From: an uncultured Acidobacteriota bacterium
GTDB lineage: Bacteria; Acidobacteriota; Blastocatellia; Pyrinomonadales; Pyrinomonadaceae
Assembly (NCBI GenBank): GCA_937859595.1
Contig: CALMAH010000024.1
Location: 99,647 to 163,646 of the forward strand
Direction of reading: 5' to 3'
DNA length: 64,000 nucleotides
The notes under the pieces were generated by a model, which was not told where the DNA came from, searched no databases, and worked only from the letters and a program-made list of their open reading frames with translations. Shown piece after piece: positions 46,618 to 56,335 of this stretch (the stretch's first letter is position 1; every line of letters starts with the position of its first letter). The position numbers and the translations under genes are program-made.

Positions 46618-48720
46618 TTAGATTCTGGGGCGAATATTCATCGCCTTATGTAACGAATCGAGGATCTGAGCCATTGCCTCGTCGATCTCGGCGTCGGTCA
46701 AGGTGCCGGACTCGGAGAGGAACTCGATACGTATGGTCAGGGAACCCTGGTCCGGTTCAAGCCCCTCGCCTTTGTAGAGATCTACGTAGCGCACAGATCT
46801 GCAGTGAGGGCCACCATTTTCGCGTATGAAGCTTGAGACAGCATCATACATTATCTGACCCGTGACCAAAAGCGAAACGTCGCGTATGACCGAAGGATAT
46901 TTCGGTAGAGGCGAATAAACAGCCTGCCTGGCAGGCTCCGCGAGGAGCGTTTGTAGATCGATCTCGGCGACATATACTGCCTGCTTAAACTTATAATCGG
47001 ACGCGATTTCCGCTTTAAGTCTTCCGATCGTGCCGACTGATCTTCCGTTTACGAAAACCTTAGAGCATTGCCCCGGATGGAGGTGGCCTATATCAGCCGC
47101 AGTGAACGAAGGAACAGGAATCCCTGCAGAATCGAGGGCGGCCTCAAGCGAGCCTTTCGCGTCATAAAAATCGAGAGGGCGAGTGGCTGCGGAGCTTTCC
47201 GCCAATACCACGCCGCCAGTTACCGCGAGTGCGAAGATCTCCTTTTCCACCGGCAATCCTCCAGGGGTGCCGGAGGACGCAAAGACCTTGCCGATCTCGA
47301 ACAGTTTAAGATCCTTTCGTTGATGATTGAAGTTAAGCCTCACGGCGTCAAGCAGTCCGGGGACAAGGCTGGGCCGCATCCTTGTGGCACCTTCTATAAC
47401 AGAGGCCCTGAGTTCGACCAACGGAGATTCAACGGAGGCATCAATGAGTCCCGGCACCGGGGTAAACACCATATCGTGACTCGTATCGACAAAGCTATAC
47501 GTGATCGCCTCGTCAAATCCGAGGACAGAAAGCGTATGACGAAGGGACCTCTTTCGTTGTTCGGTTGGTTGATATTCGCCCGCTCCATAGGCCGGCGGTA
47601 GCTCGTCAGTGATATTCTCATAACCCGCGTGGCGGGCGACCTCTTCAACCAGGTCTTCCTCGATGGCGATATCGTGTCGCCAGGTCGGCGAAGTATATTC
47701 GCCTCCGCCAAGGTGCACAATTCCGAGAGCGGCGAGGATCCGCTCGCACTCGTCGGCGGCTACCTCGAGCCCAGTCAGCCGTTTGACGGCAACAGAAATA
47801 TCGGTAGAGCGGACGGTCCGCTCGGGCTGCCGTTCGGGATACACATCCACAATATCGGCCGCTTCACCGCCGGCGAGTTCGAGGATCAATTCGGTCGCAC
47901 GGTCAGAAGCACGAATTAGATTTTCGATATCGACTCCGCGTTCAAAGCGGTAGCTCGCCTCGGTCGCGAGCCTTAATGTTCGAGACGTTTGTCGAATATT
48001 TTCTCTTCTGAAGAAAGCTACCTCGAGCAAGACATTGGTGGTCTCCTCGGTTATTCCGGAAGCGAAGCCTCCCATCACGCCCGCGACCGCGACGGGCCGT
48101 TCGGCGTCGCAGATTGCGAGCATCGTTTCGTCGAGCTCGCGTTCGGCCTCATCGAGCGTTGTGATCTTTTCGCCGGCCCGCGCTGTGCGAACGACGATCC
48201 GCTTTTCGGCGAGCTTATCGAGGTCAAAGGCGTGCATCGGCTGGCCGAGTTCAAGCATTGCATAGTTCGTAATATCGGCGACATTGTTTATCGAGCGCTC
48301 ACCAACAGCCTCGAGCCGGTCCATAAGCCATTTCGGCGACGGGCCGATCTTTACACCTCGTATGATACGGGCGGTAAAACGATGACAGAGTTCGGGAGCC
48401 TCGATCCTGACGACCTCGGGTGCCAGGACGGCTGGGAATGGGACCGCTTCAGGGTCCGGTTCGCTGTCATCGATGTCTGGAGCTGAATCGGCCTCTGCTG
48501 ACAAAGCCCTTCCGGTGACAACGCCAAGTTCGCGGGCGACGCCAAGATGTGAGAGACAATCGGGCCGATTGGACGTCAGGTCGATGTCGAAAATAAAGTC
48601 ATCCTTGTGGGGATGAATGCCCTCAACGGCCAACCCGACGCGCGTCAAGGCTTTCGCCGTTTCTTCGGGCGAAAGGTCTAATTCTATAAGTTCTTTTAGC
48701 CAGTTGTAGCTGATGTTCAT
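46618..48720 (-). CDS. pheT: Phenylalanyl-tRNA synthetase beta subunit, short form without EMAP domain
   Basis: A 700-residue subunit of the (alpha-beta)2 enzyme that charges tRNA-Phe. It begins [35 protein letters not shown] and then goes straight to [23 protein letters not shown]. The ~100-residue tRNA-binding (EMAP-II-like) insert of the longer type, as in E. coli (795 residues), is absent. B3/B4 editing and B5 domains follow, and the C-terminal FDX-ACB domain is at ~600-700 ([17 protein letters not shown]). The first of the pheS-pheT pair is separated by another gene. Confidence 0.95.
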   Translation of the reverse strand: MNISYNWLKELIELDLSPEETAKALTRVGLAVEGIHPHKDDFIFDIDLTSNRPDCLSHLGVARELGVVTGRALSAEADSAPDIDDSEPDPEAVPFPAVLAPEVVRIEAPELCHRFTARIIRGVKIGPSPKWLMDRLEAVGERSINNVADITNYAMLELGQPMHAFDLDKLAEKRIVVRTARAGEKITTLDEAERELDETMLAICDAERPVAVAGVMGGFASGITEETTNVLLEVAFFRRENIRQTSRTLRLATEASYRFERGVDIENLIRASDRATELILELAGGEAADIVDVYPERQPERTVRSTDISVAVKRLTGLEVAADECERILAALGIVHLGGGEYTSPTWRHDIAIEEDLVEEVARHAGYENITDELPPAYGAGEYQPTEQRKRSLRHTLSVLGFDEAITYSFVDTSHDMVFTPVPGLIDASVESPLVELRASVIEGATRMRPSLVPGLLDAVRLNFNHQRKDLKLFEIGKVFASSGTPGGLPVEKEIFALAVTGGVVLAESSAATRPLDFYDAKGSLEAALDSAGIPVPSFTAADIGHLHPGQCSKVFVNGRSVGTIGRLKAEIASDYKFKQAVYVAEIDLQTLLAEPARQAVYSPLPKYPSVIRDVSLLVTGQIMYDAVSSFIRENGGPHCRSVRYVDLYKGEGLEPDQGSLTIRIEFLSESGTLTDAEIDEAMAQILDSLHKAMNIRPRI

Positions 48721-48745
48721 TATTGATCAATGCTCGGCGAGTCTA

Positions 48746-49342
48746 TTACTTCCAAAAGCCGTTCTCTATAGCGAAAGCAGTGAGCCGACTACTCAGCACT
48801 TTTTCGTAGTTCTTAAGAAAAGCCGAGTCCAACTCGTCGAGAATGTCGGAAACTTCCTGCTCATCAAGAATTCTTGTCGCTGCAAAATAGTCCAGCCTCT
48901 CAATGTGCTTCGGCACAGCCTTGTCATGAAAGAGAAGCCGCTTCGCTTTAAGGGTTAGCTCTAATCCGAGCTGGTCACCCATTTTCTCAAGCCCGCTCAA
49001 AGCATAGTCGAAATAGTCGGCGGAGCTATTGGTGGAGTATTGCTCAAAGCCTCCGTTAAAAATCTCACCTTCAAGCAAACAAACAGCAAAGAAAAGCTTC
49101 TCAGGGCCCGGCAGCGAGTTAAATCCCAATGCGGGATTGTCAACACGCTCGCACAGCGCTCTCCAAAAAAGGACGTCCGGATCGTTTTCGTGGAGCTTCT
49201 GTTCTTCGTAGAAGAGCCTCGATTTGTCAAGGCTCTTGCGATATCCCTTCGTGCACGGAATACATTTCCCGTTGTACTTTTCAGCCGTCCGTACCAGCAT
49301 GGGATTCCCACAAGCCGTGCAATTTGTGGTCTCGTCGGTCAT
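48746..49342 (-). CDS. DUF4375 protein with N-terminal zinc ribbon, inserted between pheS and pheT
   Basis: A 198-residue protein. CTACG…CIPC near the N-terminus forms a zinc ribbon. The C-terminal ~120 residues match the DMP19/DUF4375 type: LEGEIFNGGFEQYSTNSSADYFDYALSGLEKMG. Immunity-like and yeast-DMP19-like proteins have this domain; a function in tRNA charging is not established. It starts 8 bp after pheS and ends 25 bp before pheT on the same strand, so it is part of the operon. Confidence 0.8.
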   Translation of the reverse strand: MTDETTNCTACGNPMLVRTAEKYNGKCIPCTKGYRKSLDKSRLFYEEQKLHENDPDVLFWRALCERVDNPALGFNSLPGPEKLFFAVCLLEGEIFNGGFEQYSTNSSADYFDYALSGLEKMGDQLGLELTLKAKRLLFHDKAVPKHIERLDYFAATRILDEQEVSDILDELDSAFLKNYEKVLSSRLTAFAIENGFWK

Positions 49343-49350
49343 TGCAGAGA

Positions 49351-50511
49351 CTACCTGAACTGCTCCAAAAACCGCACATCGTTCTCAAACATATGCCGGA
49401 TGTCGTCGATGTTGAACATCATTGCGGCCATCCGTTCGAGGCCGAATCCGAATGCGAACCCGGAGTATTCCTGCGGGTCCACGCCGCACGCTTTTAGTAC
49501 ATTCGGGTGAACCATTCCGCTACCGCCGAGTTCGATCCAGCCGGAGCCTTTGCAGGGCCGGCAACGGGTGACAGTTGGCTGTTGGCTGTTGGCTGTTGGC
49601 CTGTAGTCTTCGATTTCGTTGCCAACTGCCAAATGCCCGCCGCCTACTGAACCAGTGCCGTGGCATACAAAGCAAGAGAAATCGAATTCGGCAGAAGGTT
49701 CCGTGAAAGGGAAGTAAGAAGGCCGAAAACGCGTGACGGTATCTTCGCCGAAGAGCCGTTTGAGCCATTCAGTAACGGTGCCTTTCAGATGGGCCATCGT
49801 GATGCCTTTATCGACGCATAGGCCTTCGATCTGGTGAAACATCGGGACGTGCGTCATGTCCGGCGTGTCGCGGCGAAAGACCTTGCCCGGTGCGATGATG
49901 CGTATCGGGACGCCGCGCCGCTCCATGGCACGGATCTGCACGGTCGAGGTCTGCGAACGTAGGGCAAACCCCTCGGTCGTGTAAAAAGTGTCCTGAGATT
50001 CGCGAGCGGGATGCCCCTCCGGAATGTTCAAGGCGTCGAAGTTGTAGTAATCCGTCTCGATCTCACGGTCGTCTTCTATTGCATAACCCATCGAAACAAA
50101 AATGTCCTCGATCTTTTGCCGAAGTATAGTGATCGGGTGCAGATGGCCTGTACGAGGACGGCGTCCGGGTATGGTGACGTCCAAACGGTCGCGTTCGATC
50201 CTTGCATTTGCGATGAAGTCATTGAGTTTTGCCTCGGCGGACGCAAGCTTTTCGGCGATCTCTTTTTCGGCACTTTGCACAAACTTTCCGAAATCGGCGC
50301 GTTCTTCGGGCGAGAGCCGTCCGACAAGCTTTTTTGTGCCGGCCAACTCTGACTTCTTGCCGGTATGGCGAACCTTAAGCTCGTTAAGATCGCGAAGAAG
50401 GGTTTCGGCTTCAGCCAGTCCGCTGCCGTTCAAATTGATCTCTGCGTACGGAGCGAATGCCAAGTTAAATGACTCTTGTGCTGCTTCGACCTGCTGTTTA
50501 GCTTCAGACAT
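49351..50511 (-). CDS. pheS: Phenylalanyl-tRNA synthetase alpha subunit with an inserted loop
   Basis: A 386-residue catalytic subunit; ~340 is usual. Coiled-coil tRNA-binding N-terminus (1-100), then class II motifs: motif 2 [20 protein letters not shown] and motif 3 [14 protein letters not shown]. The extra length is a loop at about 285-315 inside a Cys cluster (CFVC … CRPC at 280-283 and 317-320, which is a known feature of some PheS). The loop contains SQQPT derived from a heptanucleotide repeat (49573-49600). Catalytic residues are unaffected. Confidence 0.94.
   Translation of the reverse strand: MSEAKQQVEAAQESFNLAFAPYAEINLNGSGLAEAETLLRDLNELKVRHTGKKSELAGTKKLVGRLSPEERADFGKFVQSAEKEIAEKLASAEAKLNDFIANARIERDRLDVTIPGRRPRTGHLHPITILRQKIEDIFVSMGYAIEDDREIETDYYNFDALNIPEGHPARESQDTFYTTEGFALRSQTSTVQIRAMERRGVPIRIIAPGKVFRRDTPDMTHVPMFHQIEGLCVDKGITMAHLKGTVTEWLKRLFGEDTVTRFRPSYFPFTEPSAEFDFSCFVCHGTGSVGGGHLAVGNEIEDYRPTANSQQPTVTRCRPCKGSGWIELGGSGMVHPNVLKACGVDPQEYSGFAFGFGLERMAAMMFNIDDIRHMFENDVRFLEQFR
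49573..49600. repeat. Heptanucleotide tandem repeat inside pheS
   Basis: Four units of TGTTGGC on the + strand (first is AGTTGGC). On the coding strand it writes ANSQQPT-type residues in the extra loop of PheS. A 7-bp unit repeated a number of times not divisible by three would shift the frame, so copy number must be constrained. Confidence 0.9.
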
Positions 50512-50661
50512 AAAGAGATAAGGATACCCGAATTGTGACGGGATTTCATCGGGAGTAAAAACAATTTTATCAAGAGTGCGGAATTTGGTAAAAGCAAGGG
50601 TTCGCCTGAGGTTGAAGGCTTTGGTAATATCAAGTTGATTATCATTTCAATTGATAGCTAA

Positions 50662-51696
50662 ATGAAAGCAATAGTTAAGAATAAAGCCGAGCCAGGATTG
50701 TGGATAGCGGACGTTCCCGAGCCGGAAATGGGCATAAACGATGTGATGATCCGCGTAAAACGCGGGGGCATCTGCGGCACAGACCTACATATTTATAACT
50801 GGGACGCGTGGGCACAGAGCACAATAAGAGTCCCGACGACGATAGGCCATGAATTTGTCGGCGAGATCGTGGATGTCGGGACGAATGTCGTCGATTTTTC
50901 GGTCGGAGATGTGGTAAGCGTAGAGGGCCACCTCGTTTGCGGACGCTGCCGCAATTGTATGGCGGGGAAACGGGCTTTATGTGCGAACACCACTGGCGTT
51001 GGTGTTAACACAGATGGCGGGTTTGCGGAATTGATTGCGGTTCCCTATACCAATATTTGGAAGCATAAGCCCGGGATCGATCTGGATGTGGCGGCGATCT
51101 TCGACCCGTTCGGCAACGCCGTCCACACAGCTCTCGAATTCGAAGTATTCGGCGAAGACGTGCTCATCACCGGAGCCGGCCCGATCGGCATAATGGCAGC
51201 CGCAGTCGCGAAACACGCCGGAGCACGCAACATCGTGATCACTGACGTAAACCCGTTCCGCCTCGAACTCGCCGAGAAAATGGGCCACGTGACAAAGGCG
51301 ATCGACGTCAGCAAGACCTCGATCAAAGACGTGCAAAAAGAACTCGGGATGAAAGAAGGTTTCGATGTCGGCATGGAAATGTCCGGCGTTCCCGTCGCGT
51401 TCAAAGACATGCTCGCCAACATGTTCCACGGCGGCAAGATCGCCTTCCTCGGCATTCCGGCCGAAGAATTCGCCATCGACTGGAAGACCGTCATCTTCAA
51501 CATGATCACCATCAAAGGCATCTACGGCCGCCAGATGTACGAAACCTGGTACCAAATGTCCAACCTTCTCGAAGCCGGCGTCGACATCTCGCCGGTGATC
51601 ACGCATCGATATTCATACAAAGATTTCGAACAGGGGTTCGAGGCGATAAAGGAAGGGAATTGCGGTAAGGTTGTTTTGGATTTTGATGAAATATAG
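50662..51696 (+). CDS. tdh: L-threonine 3-dehydrogenase
   Basis: Oxidises L-threonine to 2-amino-3-oxobutanoate with NAD. 344 residues, zinc-dependent medium-chain dehydrogenase. Catalytic zinc: Cys in [13 protein letters not shown] and His-Glu in GHEFVGEI. Structural zinc: [15 protein letters not shown]. Rossmann motif [17 protein letters not shown] near 173-189. Its pathway partner kbl lies 1.8 kb downstream, with four genes between them. Confidence 0.97.
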   Translation: MKAIVKNKAEPGLWIADVPEPEMGINDVMIRVKRGGICGTDLHIYNWDAWAQSTIRVPTTIGHEFVGEIVDVGTNVVDFSVGDVVSVEGHLVCGRCRNCMAGKRALCANTTGVGVNTDGGFAELIAVPYTNIWKHKPGIDLDVAAIFDPFGNAVHTALEFEVFGEDVLITGAGPIGIMAAAVAKHAGARNIVITDVNPFRLELAEKMGHVTKAIDVSKTSIKDVQKELGMKEGFDVGMEMSGVPVAFKDMLANMFHGGKIAFLGIPAEEFAIDWKTVIFNMITIKGIYGRQMYETWYQMSNLLEAGVDISPVITHRYSYKDFEQGFEAIKEGNCGKVVLDFDEI

Positions 51697-51735
51697 ACCC
51701 TAAAAGACCCCGATCGTCGGCTAAGCCGGAAATGA

Positions 51736-52212
51736 ATGAAGATATCGAATACAAAAAGACTGACCTTTATGACTCTCGCCCTTATATTGGCGGCTGGGGC
51801 CTATCCATACGAAAGCGTCATTGCCCCGGAATGGAGGGTAAGGGTTATTGACGTTGAAGGAACCGAATGCCAAAGGATGCCAGTCATGGAGAGATGGGGA
51901 CATTATTCCTTATTCCTTACTGGGAACACGGATTCGGCCGATGCAATCACAGACGAGCGTGGTTACGTGATATTTCCCGAACGACGAATGAGGGCAAGCG
52001 GAGTCAGAAGACTAATAATGCCGTTTATAACAAAAGCACTGACCATGGCCCATGGTAGCCATGGAGTTCACGCATCGGTGCATGTAAACGGATTGACGGA
52101 TGTCGCCTGGCTCAGCTACAGAGGTGAACTACCATTACCCGAAACTGCGAAAGTTCAAAGGTGCTTAACTCAAGAAGATTTACGACCAAAAGAGAGTGGG
52201 ACTCATCCGTGA
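51736..52212 (+). CDS. Small exported protein, unknown
   Basis: A 158-residue protein with a hydrophobic N-terminus (RLTFMTLALILAAGAYPY, about 8-25), perhaps a signal or anchor. The rest is a beta-rich domain (WRVRVIDVEGTECQRMPVMERWGHYSLF…) like carboxypeptidase-regulatory folds. No named family. Lies between tdh and the toxin-antitoxin genes. Confidence 0.55.
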   Translation: MKISNTKRLTFMTLALILAAGAYPYESVIAPEWRVRVIDVEGTECQRMPVMERWGHYSLFLTGNTDSADAITDERGYVIFPERRMRASGVRRLIMPFITKALTMAHGSHGVHASVHVNGLTDVAWLSYRGELPLPETAKVQRCLTQEDLRPKESGTHP

Positions 52213-52411
52213 TATTCGATTTCAGAAGCGGATAATAAGCGAACCGACGTATTGTGAGCACAAACGTTTTTAAGCTCTATTCATCGAGTAGGTTTGCCTT
52301 TTCAGTGAATATGTCTTGAGTACGATAAATGACATCCGCTAGTCGAGACTATTCTGGAACGAATGTGGGGTCAACGTTCGTAGGATATGCAGATATGCTA
52401 ATGTTTCTCAT

Positions 52412-52648
52412 ATGAGTTCAACGAATAATCAAGAACGAAAACTCGAATTGATCCAGTGGTTATCGGTGACCGATGATGTTTCGTTGATCGAGGAGGTCGC
52501 GAAGGTGCGGGACGAAAGCGTTAGCGACTGGTGGCACGAGATATCTGGGGCCGAAAAGGAATCGATCGCAATTGTTATCAACGACGCCGATTCAGGACAT
52601 TTAAGACCGCATTCCGAGGCTAGGGCGAAGTATGAAAAGTGGTTATAG
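52412..52648 (+). CDS. ParD-like antitoxin
   Basis: A 78-residue protein with ELIQWLSVTDDVSLIEEV and DWWHEISGAEKESIAIVINDADSGHLRPHSEARAKYEKWL, matching antitoxins paired with RelE/ParE toxins. Its last 17 bases overlap the start of the ParE toxin gene, as usual for such modules. With the toxin broken (next entry), it may be a leftover. Confidence 0.75.
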   Translation: MSSTNNQERKLELIQWLSVTDDVSLIEEVAKVRDESVSDWWHEISGAEKESIAIVINDADSGHLRPHSEARAKYEKWL

Positions 52649-52951
52649 GATCCTTTGGACCGACTACGCCCTTGAGGAACTTGATAATGCAATCGATATC
52701 TGCAATTGAACTTTACCGACGTTGAGATCGCCCGCTTGGCCCGAGCGCTTGAGTCAACGCTTAGTCACATCACTCGAAATCCATTAATCTATCCGGAATC
52801 AGCAAAGGCGAGCGGAGTTCGAAGAGCTGTCATTTTGCGATTCAATACTTTGTATTATCGAGTGAACCCCGAGAGAAAACAGGTCGAGATACAATTATTT
52901 TTTTTCAAACAGACAGGACCCGGATTCGCAGAAGTTCTAGAAAATTCGTGA
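52632..52951 (+). pseudogene. ParE/RelE toxin gene with a -1 frameshift
   Basis: The first frame starts at ATG 52632 (MKSGYRILWTDYALEELDNAID) and runs into a TGA at 52707-52709. The rest is in a shifted frame: NFTDVEIARLARALESTLSHITRNPLIYPE…VEIQLFFFKQ, ending at 52951. Adding one base after position ~52697 restores AIDYLQLNFTDVEI, which fits the ParE consensus. So a single-base loss (or a sequencing error) has split the gene. ~106 residues if restored. Confidence 0.85.
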
Positions 52952-52966
52952 TAAAATAGCCGTGTT

Positions 52967-53200
52967 ATGCAAACTGTTGAGGCGATCATTGATAAGAACG
53001 GTGCGGTTCGGCTTCTGGGCAGCGTGAAGCTTCCAAAAGAGCGGCGCGCGTTGGTGACGATACTTGATGAAGAACCTATCGATTCCATGGGTTCGGGATC
53101 GGACGATAGCGAACTATGGTTAACGGGAAGTTCGGAAACGTTAGAAGGGATCTGGGACAACGAAGAGGACGACGTTTATGCCGAACTACTCAAGGTTTGA
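52967..53200 (+). CDS. Antitoxin of a MazF-type module
   Basis: A 77-residue protein. The N-terminus (TVEAIIDKNGAVRLLGSVKLPKERRALVTIL) looks like a beta-rich DNA-binding antitoxin; the C-terminus is acidic ([12 protein letters not shown]), as in toxin-binding tails. It overlaps the MazF-like gene by 23 bp in another frame. Family assignment of the antitoxin is by context. Confidence 0.75.
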   Translation: MQTVEAIIDKNGAVRLLGSVKLPKERRALVTILDEEPIDSMGSGSDDSELWLTGSSETLEGIWDNEEDDVYAELLKV

Positions 53201-53510
53201 TGTCGTTCTCGTAAAGTTTCCTTTTTCAGATCTTTCAGGTTCCAAAGTAAGGCCTGCCGTTGTCGTCAACGCTCCGCATATTTCAACCGATATTTTCGTT
53301 GTCCCGCTTACAAGCAAAACGGAGAAGCTGCTTTCAGGTGAATTTGTCCTCGCCGAATGGAAGGTCGCGGGCCTTAATGTTGTAACATCAGCGAAACGAG
53401 GCATTTACACTCTTAAGCAGACTCTTGTTGTAAAGCGGGTCGGGCAGCTTTCAGTTCAGGACTCGGATCAGCTTGAGGTTTCGTTAAGGAGCTGGCTCGG
53501 GTTCAACTAA
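53178..53510 (+). CDS. PemK/MazF-family mRNA interferase toxin
   Basis: A 110-residue ribonuclease toxin. [27 protein letters not shown] at the N-terminus and FVVPLTSK in the middle are the family core, with the catalytic Arg in the KVRPAVV segment. Intact frame, unlike the ParE module just upstream. Its stop is 5 bp before kbl. Confidence 0.88.
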   Translation: MPNYSRFDVVLVKFPFSDLSGSKVRPAVVVNAPHISTDIFVVPLTSKTEKLLSGEFVLAEWKVAGLNVVTSAKRGIYTLKQTLVVKRVGQLSVQDSDQLEVSLRSWLGFN

Positions 53511-53515
53511 TTCTT

Positions 53516-54715
53516 ATGTACGGAAACTTCAAACAACATTTGGAAACTACAATTGGTGAGATCCGCGAGGCGGGGCTTTATAAGAATGAGCGTGTGATCG
53601 ACGGGCCGCAGGACGCGCGGATCGATGTTGGGGGCAAGGAAGTATTGAACATGTGCGCTAACAACTATCTCGGTTTGAGCGATCATCCGGCGATAGTTGA
53701 TGCGGCAAGGAAATCGCTGGACGAATGGGGCTACGGGCTTTCGTCCGTAAGGTTTATCTGCGGCACTCAGGCGATACATAAAGAGCTCGAACGCAAGATC
53801 AGCGAATTCCTCGGCACCGAGGATACGATTCTTTACACTTCGTGTTTTGATGCTAACGGCGGTTTGTTCGAGACGCTGCTTGGTGAAGCGGACGCCGTGA
53901 TCTCCGACGAACTCAACCACGCAAGCATCATCGACGGCATACGGCTCTGCAAGGCCAAGCGTTTTCGATACAAGAACAGCGACATGGCTGATCTTGAAAC
54001 TAAGCTGGAGGAGGCGAAGTCGGCCCGGTTCAAAATGATCGCGACCGACGGTGTCTTCTCGATGGACGGCTACATCGCGAGGCTGTCGGAGATCTGTGAC
54101 ATCGCCGAAAAGCACGATGCGTTGGTGATGGTGGACGATTCGCATGCCGTAGGATTTATGGGCAAGAACGGGCGCGGTACTCACGAACATTGCGGCGTGA
54201 TGGACCGCGTCGACGTCATCACCGGTACCCTCGGCAAAGCTCTCGGCGGCGCCAGCGGTGGCTACACTAGCGGGAAGAAGGAGATCGTGGAACTTCTTCG
54301 CCAACGCTCCCGGCCGTATCTGTTCTCAAACTCCGTCGCACCGCCGATTGTAGCCGCCTCGATCGCAGCGATAGATCTGCTCACGCTATCAACGGAATTA
54401 AGAGACAAGCTGATGGATAATACGCGGTATTTCAGGGAAAAGATCCAGGACATTGGTCTTGAGGTACTCCCCGGCGAGCATCCGATAGTCCCTGTAATGT
54501 TTGGCGAGGCCAAACCGGCCGTTGCAATGGCTGATGCATTGCTCAAAAAAGGCGTTTACGTTATCCCATTCTCTTTCCCGGTAGTGCCGAAAGGGAAGGC
54601 ACGTATCAGAACGCAGGTGTCCGCAGCACATTCGAAAGAGGATCTCGATTTTGCGGTGGAAAAGTTTGCGGAGGCAAAAGAGGAACTTGGGATAGAAAAA
54701 GGCATGTCGGCCTAA
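53516..54715 (+). CDS. kbl: Glycine C-acetyltransferase (2-amino-3-ketobutyrate CoA ligase)
   Basis: Cleaves 2-amino-3-oxobutanoate with CoA to glycine and acetyl-CoA, completing the pathway begun by Tdh. 399 residues; PLP-dependent alpha-oxoamine synthase. [10 protein letters not shown] near residue 43, [13 protein letters not shown] (PLP-binding Asp/His) and the PLP Lys in [14 protein letters not shown] around 240. Very close to the MazF stop. Confidence 0.97.
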   Translation: MYGNFKQHLETTIGEIREAGLYKNERVIDGPQDARIDVGGKEVLNMCANNYLGLSDHPAIVDAARKSLDEWGYGLSSVRFICGTQAIHKELERKISEFLGTEDTILYTSCFDANGGLFETLLGEADAVISDELNHASIIDGIRLCKAKRFRYKNSDMADLETKLEEAKSARFKMIATDGVFSMDGYIARLSEICDIAEKHDALVMVDDSHAVGFMGKNGRGTHEHCGVMDRVDVITGTLGKALGGASGGYTSGKKEIVELLRQRSRPYLFSNSVAPPIVAASIAAIDLLTLSTELRDKLMDNTRYFREKIQDIGLEVLPGEHPIVPVMFGEAKPAVAMADALLKKGVYVIPFSFPVVPKGKARIRTQVSAAHSKEDLDFAVEKFAEAKEELGIEKGMSA

Positions 54716-54727
54716 AGCCAACATGCC
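54701..54727. terminator. Hairpin between convergent kbl and rplT
   Basis: GGCATGTCGGC pairs with GCCAACATGCC with one mismatch across CTAAA. It spans the kbl stop codon. No long T-run follows, so it is a weak or attenuating terminator. Confidence 0.4.
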
Positions 54728-54748
54728 GCAATACCATTGATCGAGAGC

Positions 54749-55126
54749 CTAGGCCGCGGCCTGGGCCTTACTGTTTATTGCTTCTTTTGCTTTACCTGCG
54801 ATGGCGGCAAAGGTTTCCGGCTGTTTGACCGCAATATCAGCCAGCGATTTGCGGTCTAGCTCGATGCCGGCAAGGTTGAGCCCATGCATGAACTGCGAAT
54901 ACTTCATATCGTTCAAGCGGCACGCCGCATTGATGCGAACGATCCACAGTTTTCGAAAATCGCGCTTTTTGAGCCTTCGGCCCGTATAAGCAAAGTTAAG
55001 TCCGCGCTCGACCGATTCCTTTGCCGAACGATAGAGTTTTGACTTCGTGCCGCGATACCCTTTGGCTAGGGACAGTATTTTTTTCCGTTTTTCTAATCGT
55101 TTGTTACCACGTTTCGCTCTTGGCAT
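54749..55126 (-). CDS. rplT: Ribosomal protein L20
   Basis: A 125-residue large-subunit protein (117 is typical), highly basic. Starts [26 protein letters not shown] and contains the family core …[24 protein letters not shown]. Extra residues are at the C-terminus. Last gene of the thrS-infC-rpmI-rplT unit. Confidence 0.98.
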   Translation of the reverse strand: MPRAKRGNKRLEKRKKILSLAKGYRGTKSKLYRSAKESVERGLNFAYTGRRLKKRDFRKLWIVRINAACRLNDMKYSQFMHGLNLAGIELDRKSLADIAVKQPETFAAIAGKAKEAINSKAQAAA

Positions 55127-55213
55127 AATTCCTCCAAATGTGGAATCTGGAATGCTGAATGCGGAATTTATAGTTCCCGCAAGATCAATCCAAAATCCGA
55201 AATCTAAAACCAG

Positions 55214-55417
55214 TTAGTCTCTTCCGTATGGCAGCATCTTTTCGACGCGCTTCTGGTCGGCTTTTGAAACCAAAGTATCGATATCAAGAAATCGTTTACG
55301 TTTATTGGTCTTCTTCGTTAATATGTGCCGGGCATGCGAATGTCCGCGCTTGAATTTTCCGCTCGCCGTCGAGCGAAACCGCTTTGCTGCCCCCTTATGT
55401 GTTTTTAATTTTGGCAT
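55214..55417 (-). CDS. rpmI: Ribosomal protein L35
   Basis: A 67-residue basic protein: [25 protein letters not shown] and ...[15 protein letters not shown], normal length. Between the M28 peptidase gene and rplT, 88 bp before rplT on the same strand. Confidence 0.98.
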   Translation of the reverse strand: MPKLKTHKGAAKRFRSTASGKFKRGHSHARHILTKKTNKRKRFLDIDTLVSKADQKRVEKMLPYGRD

Positions 55418-55435
55418 TCTATTCTTCTCCTAAAA

Positions 55436-56335
55436 CTACTTATCAAGTGCCCTGATCGCCATTTCGATAGCGGGAAGAGCTTTGGCCATTGCAATAGCGT
55501 CAACTTTGTCTTTTTTGTCTTCCGGCGTATGGATCAAGCGGAGCACACCGGGGAAATCCTCCTGAGCAACTTGCTGCCCCTGCAGGACCCTTATAATGTT
55601 CTTTGCCTCACCTGAAGGCCCAAGGCTAAACGAGAAGGTTTCCACACCCGGGACCATAAAGCTGCGATGGTCGCTCGGCGGGTAGATCGTACTGATCAGG
55701 AAAGGCCGTTCCAGCCTCGTCGCATTCGCGGAAAAAGACCTAGCAAATTCCGAATCCTCGTTATATGCCCAGAGCCAGATCGTGTCTCCGTGGCCAAAGA
55801 CGTCGAAATTAATGTATATTTGTGGCAATCCGCCTTCCATCCGATTCTGAACGTAGGTACGTGAACCTACGAGGCCGACCTCTTCCTGATCCCAAAAAGC
55901 TGCCAAAAACCGAAAAGTTTTTGGTGGATCAGCCCTAAAGGCCTTCAAAAGAGCAATCACGGCAGCAGAACCAGATGCATTGTCGATCGCACCTTCACCC
56001 TGAGATACTTTGTCGTAATGGGCCCCAATAAGAAGCGTCCATTTGGCGTCTTTTGAGGGGACCTCGGCAATTATATTCGTTCCGGCCACCGTTTGCCCGG
56101 TTCGTGTTTTCTGTGAAAAACCTTCGGTCGCAATACGGATGTTAAGCTTAGATAACTCCCGACGGATGGCAGCACCTCGTTCTTCGTTTGTCTCCGCGGA
56201 AGTCATCTTTGAAATAACATCATCAATGTCGGCCGGCGAGTAAACGAATTGAGCGTAGGCCGCGGTGTTCAACACGGCCAAAATAGCGACGTACAGAGCC
56301 GAAATAAAAAGGTGGTACATTATCCTATGCTTCAT
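55436..56335 (-). CDS. Secreted M28-family aminopeptidase-like protein
   Basis: A 299-residue exported zinc peptidase. Signal peptide 1-28 (ending AAYAQ). M28 motifs: LLIGAHYDKVSQGEGAIDNASGSAAVIALLKAF (metal His and Asp), FLAAFWDQEEVGLVGSRTY (catalytic Glu-Glu), and HRSFMVPGVETFSF (metal His). The start overlaps the end of infC by 11 bp. It lies inside the translation operon, which is unusual. Confidence 0.88.
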   Translation of the reverse strand: MKHRIMYHLFISALYVAILAVLNTAAYAQFVYSPADIDDVISKMTSAETNEERGAAIRRELSKLNIRIATEGFSQKTRTGQTVAGTNIIAEVPSKDAKWTLLIGAHYDKVSQGEGAIDNASGSAAVIALLKAFRADPPKTFRFLAAFWDQEEVGLVGSRTYVQNRMEGGLPQIYINFDVFGHGDTIWLWAYNEDSEFARSFSANATRLERPFLISTIYPPSDHRSFMVPGVETFSFSLGPSGEAKNIIRVLQGQQVAQEDFPGVLRLIHTPEDKKDKVDAIAMAKALPAIEMAIRALDK

